Shown here: piece after piece, positions 1-8,276 of the stretch
Layout: every line of letters begins with the position of its first letter
How positions within the stretch are numbered: position 1 is the first letter of the stretch
The notes under the pieces: model-generated
Seen by the model: the letters and a program-made list of their open reading frames with translations, nothing else
Databases searched by the model: none
What the model was told of the DNA's origin: nothing
Translations under genes and position numbers: made by a program
Assembly (NCBI GenBank): GCA_024304885.1
Contig: JALJOM010000001.1
Location: 1 to 64,000 of the forward strand
Direction of reading: 5' to 3'
DNA from: Beijerinckiaceae bacterium
GTDB lineage: Bacteria > Pseudomonadota > Alphaproteobacteria > Rhizobiales > Beijerinckiaceae
DNA: 64,000 nucleotides

Positions 1-3
1 AAC

Positions 4-39
4 AGGGGTCAGTTCTACGTGACGCAAAGGGGTCAGTTC
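4..39. repeat. Short direct repeats resembling an IS21-family end
   Basis: AGGGGTCAGTTC occurs at 4-15 and again at 28-39, a 24-bp spacing. Multiple GGGGTCAGTT-type repeats are, from memory, typical of the ends of some IS21-family elements. The coding similarity of the integrase remnant begins right after the second copy, so this is probably the end of an element lying to the left of the window. No transposase is visible, so the assignment is an inference. Confidence 0.4.
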
Positions 40-40
40 C

Positions 41-270
41 GAATGTCGCTGGACAGCAAGCTGTATTCATGGGCCGAGACCAGGGGCTTCGTGGCGGAAG
101 GCCGCAATCCGGGCCAGAAAATCGAGCCGTTCCGCGAGCAAGCCCGCGAGCGTTTTCTCACGACAGACGAACTCGGCCGGCTCGGCGACGCGCTCCGCCT
201 ATGCGAACAGCGCGGCGTCGATCCTTTCGCGGTCGCGGCAGTCAGGCTCTTGATCATGACCGGCGCGCGC
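41..270 (+). pseudogene. Tyrosine integrase remnant, truncated at both ends
   Basis: The frame reads as a phage-type integrase core-binding domain running into the start of the catalytic domain: a W-A-E segment, then NPGQKIEPFREQARERFLTT, an ELGRLGDAL helix, and the LLIMTGAR segment that carries the first catalytic arginine in this family. Similarity stops directly after TGAR; the rest of the frame to about position 408 is Arg-rich low-complexity sequence with no box II (HxxR) and no catalytic Tyr. The 5' end abuts the IS-like repeats, so the N-terminal arm-binding domain is missing too. It cannot be a functional recombinase. It is distinct from the intact P4-type integrase at 9906-11117 and suggests this locus has taken up elements before. 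Confidence 0.65.
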
Positions 271-701
271 CAGTCCCGGCGGCGTCGGCAAGAGCATGGG
301 CGGTACGGGCTCGCAAGGGGCCGGGGAGCCATCCGCACGCACGGGTTCGTGGTCAAGCCCGGGCGGTGGCTCACCTTCCTGCCGCCCGGGCGCCGTTCAA
401 GTAATTGATTTGGAACGCCTCGAAATTGAGGAGGCGGAAATCTGGCGAGCATTCAAGTTCGGCTCGGGATGGCTCGCAACTGCCGAGTCGGGCGCCGTTC
501 AGCCCCTCCGCCGCGTGCGTCAAGTCATTGATTTTGAACGACACAAAATTGCGCTCTTTGAAATCATTGGGGTTTCGAGCCCGCGCTCAGTTCCACGGCC
601 ACCGGCCACGCACTTGCTGCCAAATCAACCAAGCCACGACGAGGCCGCCGAGGGTCTGCACGACGTGTCGCGCCAATTCGGAGGTCATGCTCGCTACCTT
701 G

Positions 702-983
702 TCATTCATCGTTCTCGGCGGTCAGATTTTCGATCGGGATAGCCGCGGACCGATCGGACTTCGCGACAGGCTTTCGGAGCCGCACGCCCGGCGCTTCGCC
801 GTTCGTGAACTCGACGCCGGCCGATTCGAGGGCGGCACGGATGGCTTCGACCGTGCGCTCCTTCAAGGCTTCCCCGCGTTCGAAGCGGGCAATCGTGTCA
901 GGTGACACCTTCGCCAGTTCAGCAAGTTCGCGAACCCCTAAGCCGAGCGCAGCCCGCGCCATCTTGCACTGAACGACGTCCAT
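702..983 (-). CDS. XRE-family helix-turn-helix regulator
   Basis: A 93-residue protein with a Cro/CI-type helix-turn-helix at about residues 8-60 (ARAALGLGVRELAELAKVSP followed by DTIARFERG). The tail of about 30 residues is polar and matches nothing I recognise. It starts at an ATG three bases from a CGTAA-N5-TTACG palindrome and is divergent from the hypothetical gene at 1064, with 80 bp between the starts. Small XRE proteins arranged this way usually repress themselves and the divergent partner; that role is inferred from layout and operator only. It could be a solo regulator or an antitoxin-like partner of the 1064 gene. Confidence 0.8.
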   Translation of the reverse strand: MDVVQCKMARAALGLGVRELAELAKVSPDTIARFERGEALKERTVEAIRAALESAGVEFTNGEAPGVRLRKPVAKSDRSAAIPIENLTAENDE

Positions 984-985
984 TT

Positions 986-1034
986 CGTAATCCTGTTACG
1001 ATTTCTCTTGACTTCATATCATAACACAGTTACG
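986..1034. promoter_or_regulatory. Divergent promoter/operator with GTTACG half-sites
   Basis: A perfect palindrome CGTAA-TCCTG-TTACG lies at 986-1000, and a third GTTACG half-site is at 1029-1034. On the plus strand TTGACT (1008-1013) is followed after 17 bp by TACGTT (1031-1036), a plausible sigma70 promoter whose -10 overlaps the last half-site. The arrangement suits repression of the 1064 gene and autoregulation by the XRE protein. Confidence 0.5.
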
Positions 1035-1063
1035 TTTTCAGTGCAAACAAAGGAGCAACCTCA

Positions 1064-1540
1064 ATGCCTAAACCGAAATCAGAAGCCGAGCCCACCAAGG
1101 TCACGCCGCGCGAAGTCTCGAGGGTCGCTCGGCTCGTGTCGCGCTGGAGATGGCTCGAAGCAGATCGGGACTATCACGCCGAAATCGCAGAGACCGACGA
1201 GGCTTCCGAAGCGGCAAGGGTCACGGACCGGATCGAGCAAGCCTGCGCTCGTGCCAGGGCGCACGGCCGGGGAAAGTTTCTCCGTGCCGACACGGTGCCG
1301 ATTTTCGATTTCGAGGCTGACGAAGCGGCTAGAAGGTATCATGCAAGCTATTGTTTTTTGGTGCGGTTACAGGAGTCGAATTATTCAAGTAAACACTTGA
1401 TATTCAATATGTGTCTTCAATGCGGAAAAAATTTATACCAACAAATGTACCAACGGATTTTTGCGCTAGTCGGGTTCCATTCTCGATCGGGCGCCGATTA
1501 CGGCGCGCGCTATAGTGGACGCGGTTCCGCCACGCCGTAA
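1064..1540 (+). CDS. Hypothetical protein with island-derived C-terminus
   Basis: A 158-residue protein of unknown function. The ATG has a good AAAGGAG ribosome-binding site 8 bp upstream, so the start is well supported. Residues 1-95 are charged, helix-prone and GC-rich (SRVARLVSRWRWLEADRDYH and similar). From about residue 96 the frame enters the AT-rich att-like sequence at 1357-1380 and then island DNA, ending inside the 3' end of hsdR on the other strand (31-bp overlap). The last 60 residues are therefore probably not native: island integration seems to have replaced the original C-terminus. It is regulated, presumably, by the divergent XRE gene. No domain is recognised. Confidence 0.55.
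   Translation: MPKPKSEAEPTKVTPREVSRVARLVSRWRWLEADRDYHAEIAETDEASEAARVTDRIEQACARARAHGRGKFLRADTVPIFDFEADEAARRYHASYCFLVRLQESNYSSKHLIFNMCLQCGKNLYQQMYQRIFALVGFHSRSGADYGARYSGRGSATP
1357..1380. other. Putative attL, degenerate tRNA-Thr 3' end
   Basis: TTTGGTGC-GGTTACAGGAGTCGAA (written with one gap) matches the TTTGGTGCCGGTTGCAGGA... segment of tRNA-Thr at 11279-11303 in 22 of 25 columns, in the same orientation. It lies at a sharp shift from GC-rich to AT-rich sequence. The differences from the tRNA suggest an old insertion or an imperfect target. Confidence 0.55.
1435..1456. repeat. Left arm-type repeat of the island
   Basis: ATACCAACAAATGTACCAAC matches ATACCAACGAATGTACCAAC at 11148-11167 with one difference, about 55-130 bp inside each island end. 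Position and pairing fit integrase arm-binding sites. Confidence 0.5.
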
Positions 1541-4500
1541 TGCTCGAAAATGAATTGATAGGTCCGCTCGACCTTCTCGTCCCAGAGCTTGCGATCATAC
1601 ACGTCGGGCAATGCGTCGAATTCCTGACGGATGGTCTCTCGGACGTCCGCTTTGGCGCTTTCCCGAAGCTGCCAATCGAGAACGAACTTTTCCTTCTTGA
1701 GCTTGTCGAAAAGCTGCCTTGCGATCTTTTTCACCTCCAGCTCTTCGGCCTTGCTGAGCTTCGGCTCCGGCCGAGTGAGAATGTCGAAAACGGCCAATTC
1801 CTCCTCTGTCAAGCCTTCCTTCGCGTGCCTCTTCTCTTCTTCGTCCATCGATTGGACAAAGGCCGTCAGCTCCTCGAAAAGACGCTCGACATCCATGCTA
1901 CCGGCATTGTAGCGCGCGATGAGGGCGTTCAATCGCTCGACCAGGTCGGCACGTGTCGGATTGCGCGCGACCAAGGCTCGCGCTCTGTCTTCGGCCTGGC
2001 CGCGCAAGATTTCTGTTGCCGTCCTCCTTTGGCCTTGAGCGAATAGCGCCGTCAGCCTCTCGAAATCGATCGTCGAGAGGTCGAAGAGCTGCTTCATGTC
2101 CTCGCCCGAGGGCACCGGGAGCCGTATTGCGGCGCCCGAGACGGCCTCGTCGATCAGGCGCTCGATCTCGGCGATCGCAGCGAGAAAATTCCTCGACGGG
2201 TCCTTCCGAGACATGGTTCGGATCGTCTCGGCGACGATTTGCAGGACGATCATGTCCCCGCGCCATTCCAGCGCGGAGGGGTCCGGCAGGACCGCGCGAA
2301 AAAGCTTCCATGCATCGCCGACGAGCCGCAGATAGTTGCGCTTGTCGTCGTCCGTGCCGAGGATCGCTTCGACGGCGTCCCGCAGCTTGGCCTGCCGCTC
2401 GAAGCCGGTGACGGCGAGCACGTCGGCCGAGCGCACCCCGCGCGCTTCGGCAAACATCACGGCCGTTCGCAGCGCTGCCCGTAGCGCCTCGACGAGTTCC
2501 GCCTTGCCCTCGATCGGGTCCGTGATGACGCCCGGCCGCGGCTGCGCATAGATCGCCAGCGCCTCTCTCAGGTTGCGAAACACGCCGACATAATCGACGA
2601 TGAGCCCCGCCTGCTTGCCCGATGCGACCCGGTTCGCCCGCGCGATCGTCTGCATGAGCGTGTGGTTCTTCATCGGCTTGTCGAGATAGACCGTCGAGCA
2701 GGTCGGCACGTCGAAGCCGGTGATCCACATCGCGCAAACGAAGACGAGCCGCAGCGGATCTTCTGCAGCCTTGAATTTCTCGTCGAGGTCCTCCTTCACC
2801 ATTCGCTCGCGGTGACCTCGAATATCGAGCCCGCGTTTGGCCATCAGGTCGATTTCGTTTTGGGACGGGCTGACGACGACCGCCATATCGGTTGCTTTCA
2901 GCCAGTCGAGCTGTTCTTGCAGTGCCGCACGTTCGATCGCGTCATCGATTCCGGCGATGCGCCGCGCCTCCGAGGCCAGCATCTCTGCCCAATGGCGCCG
3001 GACCTTGTCGTACATTCGGATCGCGGTCGCCTTGTCGATCGCGACGAACATCGCCTTGCCGCGATAGCCGCGCCCCGAGAAATGCCGCACGAGATCGGCC
3101 GCGACCTTCTCCAGCCGGTCGTCGTTGGTGATCAGCTGATATTGCTTGGCGAAGCGCCGAGCGAGCGCGTCCTCCTCGTCCTCGGTCAGATCGGCAGCGT
3201 CGATGACGCGCGCGATCTCGTCACCCAATTGCTCGTTGGTGATGTGGAGTTCCGGCAACCGGCTCTCGTAATAGAGCGGCACGGTCGCGCCGTCGGCGAT
3301 CGATTGGGCGAAATCATAGATCGAGACATAGTCGCCGAAGACCTCGCGCGTGCGCTCTTCCTCGCCCGCGATGAGCGGCGTTCCGGTGAAGCCGATGAAT
3401 GCGGCGTTCGGAAGCACGGCGCGCATATTGGCCGCGAGAATGTCGTATTGGCTGCGGTGCGCCTCGTCGGTGATGACGATGATGTCCGAGCGTTCCGACA
3501 GGACCGGGAACACTTCTCCGCGCGCGGTCCCGAATTTTTGGATCAACGTGAAGACGAAGCGCTCGTTGCCGCGCAGCAACTCCTTCAGGTGTTCGCGGGT
3601 TCCTGCCTGCACGTCCTGCCGGTTCTTGCCCAGCACGCCGCAGGCCGAGAAGGTGCCGGCGATTTGATCGTCGAGCTCGATGCGGTCGGTCACGATCACG
3701 AAGGTCCAGTCGCCCGGCTTCTTCCGCAGCACCTTGCGCGTGAAGAACAACATGGAGAGGCTCTTGCCGGACCCTTGCGTGTGCCAGAAGACGCCGAGCC
3801 GGCCGCGGTTCTCCGCGATCTTGTCCACCGCCGCGATCGCCCGGTTGACGCCGAGCAATTGGTGGGTCTTCACGAGCTTCTTGACGAGGCCGTGCTTACC
3901 CTCCTCGAAGACGAGGAAATTCTCGACGATATCGAGGAAGCGCGCGGGGCGGCAGGTGCCCTTGATCAAGGTGTCGAGGCTGACGACGCCGGGCTCGTCC
4001 TCCTCGTCCACGCGCTTCCATTCGGCGAAATATTCGAGCGGGGCGTGAGCGCCGCCGAGCACGGATTCGAGCCCGTTCGACAGGATCACGAAGGCATTGG
4101 GCACGAAGACATGCGGGATCGTCGCGCGATAGTCGGCGAGATTCCCGTTGTAGGCATCGGCCATCGCCTTCCAAGCCGTCTTCAGCTCGACGAAGAGGAG
4201 TGGCAGGCCGTTGACGAAGCCGACGAGATCGGCGCGCTTCGTGTAGAGATCGCCGGCGAACCAGGCTTGTGAGGCGAGCAGAAAATCGTTCGCCTGTGGA
4301 TTTTCCCAATCGATGACGCGGATCGTCTCGTGGCGCTGTGCGCCGCTCGCATCGCGCAACGCAACCTTGATTCCGTCGCGCAAGAGCGCCATCAGCTCGG
4401 CATTGGCGCGGATAGGATCGATGGCGCCACGGCTTCGCGTCAGCTCGGAAAAGGCCTCGTCGAGGGCGCTTTCAGGCAAGCTTGGATTGAGATTTCGCAA

Positions 4501-4725
4501 GGCACAGCGTAGGCGGTTGGGAAGGATGGCCTCCCGCTTCGATGCGCGCCCCTCTGGGCTCGTGCCAGCGCTGAACTCGCCCCACAGATTCGCGGTTTGC
4601 CAGCCGAGCGCGGCGAAAAGATCGATGGCGGGTTTCTCGACGAGGTCGTTTTCCGAAAATCCGCTGTAGAGCGGCGCGCGCTGCTCATAGGAAACATCGG
4701 GAGGCTCGCCGGACCCTGCCGTCAT
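1510..4725 (-). CDS. hsdR: Type I restriction endonuclease subunit R
   Basis: The motor and nuclease subunit of a type I restriction enzyme; it translocates DNA and cleaves it far from the recognition site. The 1071-residue length is normal. A PD-(D/E)xK nuclease domain is visible (D166, then E180-L-K182 in LLFVELK), followed by a superfamily 2 helicase: Walker A TQGSGKS at 316-322, DEAH at 420-423, TGTP at 447-450, and the motif VI region MQTIARANR. The C-terminal helical part is Glu/Lys rich, as is usual for binding the methylase core. The start overlaps the hsdS stop by 4 bp (ATGA), so the two are translationally coupled. All catalytic motifs are intact. The 3' end overlaps the convergent hypothetical gene by 31 bp. 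Confidence 0.96.
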   Translation of the reverse strand: MTAGSGEPPDVSYEQRAPLYSGFSENDLVEKPAIDLFAALGWQTANLWGEFSAGTSPEGRASKREAILPNRLRCALRNLNPSLPESALDEAFSELTRSRGAIDPIRANAELMALLRDGIKVALRDASGAQRHETIRVIDWENPQANDFLLASQAWFAGDLYTKRADLVGFVNGLPLLFVELKTAWKAMADAYNGNLADYRATIPHVFVPNAFVILSNGLESVLGGAHAPLEYFAEWKRVDEEDEPGVVSLDTLIKGTCRPARFLDIVENFLVFEEGKHGLVKKLVKTHQLLGVNRAIAAVDKIAENRGRLGVFWHTQGSGKSLSMLFFTRKVLRKKPGDWTFVIVTDRIELDDQIAGTFSACGVLGKNRQDVQAGTREHLKELLRGNERFVFTLIQKFGTARGEVFPVLSERSDIIVITDEAHRSQYDILAANMRAVLPNAAFIGFTGTPLIAGEEERTREVFGDYVSIYDFAQSIADGATVPLYYESRLPELHITNEQLGDEIARVIDAADLTEDEEDALARRFAKQYQLITNDDRLEKVAADLVRHFSGRGYRGKAMFVAIDKATAIRMYDKVRRHWAEMLASEARRIAGIDDAIERAALQEQLDWLKATDMAVVVSPSQNEIDLMAKRGLDIRGHRERMVKEDLDEKFKAAEDPLRLVFVCAMWITGFDVPTCSTVYLDKPMKNHTLMQTIARANRVASGKQAGLIVDYVGVFRNLREALAIYAQPRPGVITDPIEGKAELVEALRAALRTAVMFAEARGVRSADVLAVTGFERQAKLRDAVEAILGTDDDKRNYLRLVGDAWKLFRAVLPDPSALEWRGDMIVLQIVAETIRTMSRKDPSRNFLAAIAEIERLIDEAVSGAAIRLPVPSGEDMKQLFDLSTIDFERLTALFAQGQRRTATEILRGQAEDRARALVARNPTRADLVERLNALIARYNAGSMDVERLFEELTAFVQSMDEEEKRHAKEGLTEEELAVFDILTRPEPKLSKAEELEVKKIARQLFDKLKKEKFVLDWQLRESAKADVRETIRQEFDALPDVYDRKLWDEKVERTYQFIFEHYGVAEPRPL

Positions 4726-5978
4726 TCCGCGGCCTCCTTCAGAGGGGAGGGCACGGTGCTGACATCGATCTCGCCTGAAATGAGTTTTGGGAGCAACAGG
4801 TCGCGTTGGGTCCGGAGGTTGGCGTTTTGTTGGCTCAGCGTATTCATGAGTTGACGCATAGGCCGCGCAACATCTCCGTAACGCCGCTGAAGGGTGGACG
4901 GCGGACGGATGAATGGTGCCGCGCGAATGCGTTCACGCTGAAGTTCGGTTTGGCCGGTTGAGCCGACCCCCGCCGCCGTGAACACTGGCTCCAGGTTGAG
5001 CAGTGATATGCCGAAGAACGTCCGGTCAACATCGAGGGATGGCCGGACAATAGTGACATGGCTGTCAACAGTGCAATTGTTTGGTACAGTGATGGCCTGA
5101 GCTACCCTGCCCAGGGTTCCAACGCCTGTTGAGTTGACGAGGACGTCGAATGGTCTGACAATCTTCTCTTGAGGAATAACTTTCTCCTGACGGCGCGCCA
5201 CTTCGAGGGAGAGAAATTGTGCTCGGATGCACTTCTGGTTGATGACGAGGCTTGGACCATCCGCAGCGTACTTGGGTGCTATACCTCGGTTCACATATTG
5301 TGCAACATCGCCAACGCTCGTCACCTCCCACCCTTGTGGGATGGGGCCGAGGGGGCTGTCGACGAGAGGAAGGCCCTCGCAGCCGGGAGCGCGGAAATGG
5401 ACGAACCATTCCTCGAAAATGCGCCGCGCCATCTCCTCCAAAATGGCAATCCGGTGCGTGTTGTTCTCGATGAGGTCGTCGTAGGCGGAAAGGATTGATG
5501 CAATTCGTTTCTGACTTGCGGCCGACGGTACCGGAATGATAACCTCGTCTGCCAGGCGACGAGCGGACAGTTCGGTTTGGCCGGTAGCGCCAACGCCCAT
5601 AGCCTCGATTTCTGGCTGCTTGCTCACCATGGCATAGCCAAGGTATTCTGGCAGAATTCTCTCAGGGTCCGGACGCACAATAGTGACATGGCCGTCTACT
5701 GTTGCCATTTCGGGCGGGGGTAATCGTACGGGAGCAACTCGGCCAAGCGTTCCTACACCTGTTGAATTTACCAGAATATCGCCACACTGAATTACAAGGT
5801 GTGATGCTACGGGTCTCGTAGCTCCATCATGACGCCGCGCTTGATCCCATTCACAACGGTATTGCCGAATGCATTTCTGGTTAACAACCAGCACGCCAGT
5901 CACCGAATAACGGGGTGCAACGCCTCGACGTATCAAGCTTGTCAGCGTTGCGAGCGTTTGGCCGGGTCGCATTGTCAA
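4722..5978 (-). CDS. hsdS: Type I restriction specificity subunit S with two similar TRDs
   Basis: HsdS binds DNA through two target recognition domains (TRDs) and sets the sequence methylated and restricted by the complex. The 418-residue protein has the usual TRD1 - conserved helix - TRD2 - conserved helix layout; the spacer helices are seen at QKRIASILSAYDDLIENNTH and near QQNANLRTQRDLLLPKLISG. Unusually, the two TRDs are clear homologues: VVNQKCIR/VINQKCIR, LVNSTGVGTLGRVA in both, VDGHVTIVRP/VDSHVTIVRP and GVGATGQTEL/GVGSTGQTEL. That predicts a recognition site with two related half-sites. The gene lies 12 bp after hsdM and overlaps hsdR by 4 bp. Annotation is secure; the symmetry of the target is inference. 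Confidence 0.95.
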   Translation of the reverse strand: MTMRPGQTLATLTSLIRRGVAPRYSVTGVLVVNQKCIRQYRCEWDQARRHDGATRPVASHLVIQCGDILVNSTGVGTLGRVAPVRLPPPEMATVDGHVTIVRPDPERILPEYLGYAMVSKQPEIEAMGVGATGQTELSARRLADEVIIPVPSAASQKRIASILSAYDDLIENNTHRIAILEEMARRIFEEWFVHFRAPGCEGLPLVDSPLGPIPQGWEVTSVGDVAQYVNRGIAPKYAADGPSLVINQKCIRAQFLSLEVARRQEKVIPQEKIVRPFDVLVNSTGVGTLGRVAQAITVPNNCTVDSHVTIVRPSLDVDRTFFGISLLNLEPVFTAAGVGSTGQTELQRERIRAAPFIRPPSTLQRRYGDVARPMRQLMNTLSQQNANLRTQRDLLLPKLISGEIDVSTVPSPLKEAAE

Positions 5979-5990
5979 AATACTGTTCTT

Positions 5991-7541
5991 TCACGCCAAG
6001 AGTCCTGCGACATTGTCGCCAATCTGCGCTTCGAGCAAACGCGCCTCTCCCGTCAGCCGCTCGAACTCCTCCTGCAATTCCTCGAGCTTCTCGCGAAAAT
6101 CCTCGGCCTCGATCTCACGCGCCGTCGCCCCTACGTAGCGGCCCGGATTGAGGCTCCATCCTTGCGCCTCGATCTCGCCACGGCTCGCCGCCTTGCAGAG
6201 GCCCGACACGTCCACATAGGCATTCGCCAGACCGCGCTCGTCGAGCAGCGCGAAAGAGCTTTGGATCAGCTCGGTCTGCTCGCCGCGCCACAGCCGGACG
6301 ATATTGGCCAGGAACTCGATTTGTGCGGGCATGAAATCGCGATGCGCCCGATCGATCTGCCGGAACATATGCCGCGCGTCGATGAAGAGCACCTTTTCTT
6401 TGCGCGTGGTCTTCGCCTTGCCCTTGTCGAAAAACCACAGCGTGCAGGGCAAGGTCACCGTGTAGAAAAAATTCGGCCCGACGGAGACGATGCAATCGAC
6501 CGTGCCGGTCTCGATCAGCGCCCTGCGGATATCGAGCTCGGTGCCCCGCGCGTCCGAGGCGGAATTCGCCATGACGAAACCCGCGCGGCCCTTGTCGTTC
6601 AGCGCAGACCAGAACATCTCGATCCAGAGATAATTCGCATTGTCGGGCTTTGGCAGGCCGAAGGGAAAACGATCCTTGCGGGTCTTGATCGCATCCTTCT
6701 CCTTGTCCACGCCATCCACGTTGAAAGGCGGATTGGCCATGACGAAATCGAAGTGACCGACGATCGGAAAAGGCTCCTCGTAATAGGAATTGGCTTCCCG
6801 GATCGTTCCGCCGAGGCCGTGCACGGCAAGGTTCATGCGCGCGAGACGCCGTGTCTCGGCGACTTTCTCTATCCCGAAGATCGACAATTCCTTTTCCGGG
6901 GCTTTCTCGTGCGCGCGCACGAAATCCGCGGAATGAACGAACATGCCGCCCGAGCCGCAGGCCGGATCGAGGATGCGCCCGTGGTAGGGCTCGATGATCT
7001 CGACGATGAGCCGCACGATGCTCGAGGGCGTGTAGAACTCGCCGCCCTTCTGCATCTCCTGCATGGCGAAATTGCCCATGAAATATTCATAGACCTGCCC
7101 GAAGGCGTCGCCGGCGATATCGAGGGGTGCCAGGGACTTGATGAGCTCGCGTAAGATATCGTCGCCGACCGCACCGTAGTTTTGCGGCAAGGAGTCGGCT
7201 AGGTCGGGATTGTGCTTCTCGATATCCTCCATCGCCTGGTTCAACGCGCGGCCGAGGTTCGCTCCTTCGGGGAGCGCGAGGAGATGAGAGAACCGCGCTT
7301 CCGGCGTGAGGAAGATGACGCCACGCGCCTTGAAGGCATCCGGCCCCGGTGCCCCCATGCGGCTTCCGGGGCGCGGCTTCAGCTGCTTCTCGGCCTCGAC
7401 GAACCGGCCTTCGGCATAGCGCAGGAACAAGAGGCCGAGCACCGGGCGCGAATATTCGGACGGCTTCAGTCCCGAATTCGCCCGGAGCTGATCGGCGATT
7501 CTCCAGAGTTTTTTCTCAATCTCGTCGACGTCGGATGCCAT
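5991..7541 (-). CDS. hsdM: Type I restriction methylase subunit M
   Basis: The N6-adenine methyltransferase subunit; with HsdS it methylates host DNA and with HsdR it forms the restriction complex. Seen in the 516-residue protein: an N-terminal helical domain ([12 protein letters not shown]), the SAM-binding motif DPACGSGG at 192-199 and the catalytic NPPF at 270-273. I start at the ATG at 7541 rather than an in-frame codon 42 bp upstream, because family members begin around [13 protein letters not shown] and a purine-rich GAGAG lies just before it. It is the first gene of the hsdM-hsdS-hsdR operon. All motifs needed for activity are present. Confidence 0.95.
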   Translation of the reverse strand: MASDVDEIEKKLWRIADQLRANSGLKPSEYSRPVLGLLFLRYAEGRFVEAEKQLKPRPGSRMGAPGPDAFKARGVIFLTPEARFSHLLALPEGANLGRALNQAMEDIEKHNPDLADSLPQNYGAVGDDILRELIKSLAPLDIAGDAFGQVYEYFMGNFAMQEMQKGGEFYTPSSIVRLIVEIIEPYHGRILDPACGSGGMFVHSADFVRAHEKAPEKELSIFGIEKVAETRRLARMNLAVHGLGGTIREANSYYEEPFPIVGHFDFVMANPPFNVDGVDKEKDAIKTRKDRFPFGLPKPDNANYLWIEMFWSALNDKGRAGFVMANSASDARGTELDIRRALIETGTVDCIVSVGPNFFYTVTLPCTLWFFDKGKAKTTRKEKVLFIDARHMFRQIDRAHRDFMPAQIEFLANIVRLWRGEQTELIQSSFALLDERGLANAYVDVSGLCKAASRGEIEAQGWSLNPGRYVGATAREIEAEDFREKLEELQEEFERLTGEARLLEAQIGDNVAGLLA

Positions 7542-7671
7542 TGCGCTCTCTATCCTCGGCGTGCGGCCGAGCCCCGACCGCACCTATCGATGTCATTAAG
7601 CTTCAGCGATCATCGGCTGGCAAGATGCCTTGCCGGGGAGGCTGGCCGCCGAATGAATCGAAATCTGTTGG

Positions 7672-8274
7672 CTAACCCGTCTTTTTGAGCTGCGCCAAGA
7701 AACCCGCGAGGTAGCGATGACAGACTGCCTCGTGCGCTTCGCAGCGGCCCGTGATGGTCTCATAGGTACGCCAGCGCATCCATTTCGGCTTCGGCGGCAT
7801 GAAATCATCGATACAAAGAAATGCCTTGCCGCCTAGCTCGAAGCGAATGTCCTGTGCCGCGGACAACGCACGGTCGCGCGGACTTTCGAATTGCGAGCCA
7901 TAGGCGACTTGCCGGCCCCAAGCCTGACGGCAGGCGAACTGACGCGCGCCCGGAGGCTTCCAGAGCGTCGAGACACGCCGCCCGGTATAGGGGCAAATGA
8001 AATACCATTGCCGGCCGCCGTAATGGCGCGGACGCGCTTCGAGATCGATCGATTGATCCAGCGTTCCGAGCTGCAGTCGAAGCCAGCCGCGCCGGTCGCC
8101 GGTCATGTCCGCCGATATGTGGCCGGCCGCGACTACGTCGCCCGAGTAGCGGCAGCGCCAAAAGATTGCCGAATCCCGTGCCGCGCCGGGCCGGACGAGG
8201 TTCTGCCGGATCGCGAGGTTCAAATCGAGCTTCAGTCCGTCTTCGAGGCGGACCCGCTGGCGAGGACGAGCCAT
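7672..8274 (-). CDS. Hypothetical island protein
   Basis: A 200-residue protein; the central segment WYFICPYTGRR...LWKPPGARQF looks like a small structural, possibly metal-related fold, with Cys residues at ICPY and FACRQ. I know similar proteins from rhizobial integrated elements but not a function. The ATG at 8274 is chosen over a longer frame start because it sits 2 bp after the stop of the upstream winged-helix gene and has a GAAAGG site before it, implying translational coupling. The N-terminus (ARPRQRVRLEDGLKLDLN) is basic. It probably belongs to the core maintenance set of the island rather than to the restriction operon, from which it is separated by 130 bp. Confidence 0.65.
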   Translation of the reverse strand: MARPRQRVRLEDGLKLDLNLAIRQNLVRPGAARDSAIFWRCRYSGDVVAAGHISADMTGDRRGWLRLQLGTLDQSIDLEARPRHYGGRQWYFICPYTGRRVSTLWKPPGARQFACRQAWGRQVAYGSQFESPRDRALSAAQDIRFELGGKAFLCIDDFMPPKPKWMRWRTYETITGRCEAHEAVCHRYLAGFLAQLKKTG

Positions 8275-8276
8275 GG

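Noticed and set aside
269-742. A frame with GGVGKS resembling a Walker A motif, continuing to 742
   Set aside because: Only about ten residues resemble a P-loop; the rest shows no ATPase motifs and the DNA is decayed. Probably chance.
2662-4272. A 536-codon open frame antisense to hsdR
   Set aside because: It mirrors hsdR, is Arg/His/Asp-rich like many antisense frames in GC-rich DNA, and has no recognisable domain.
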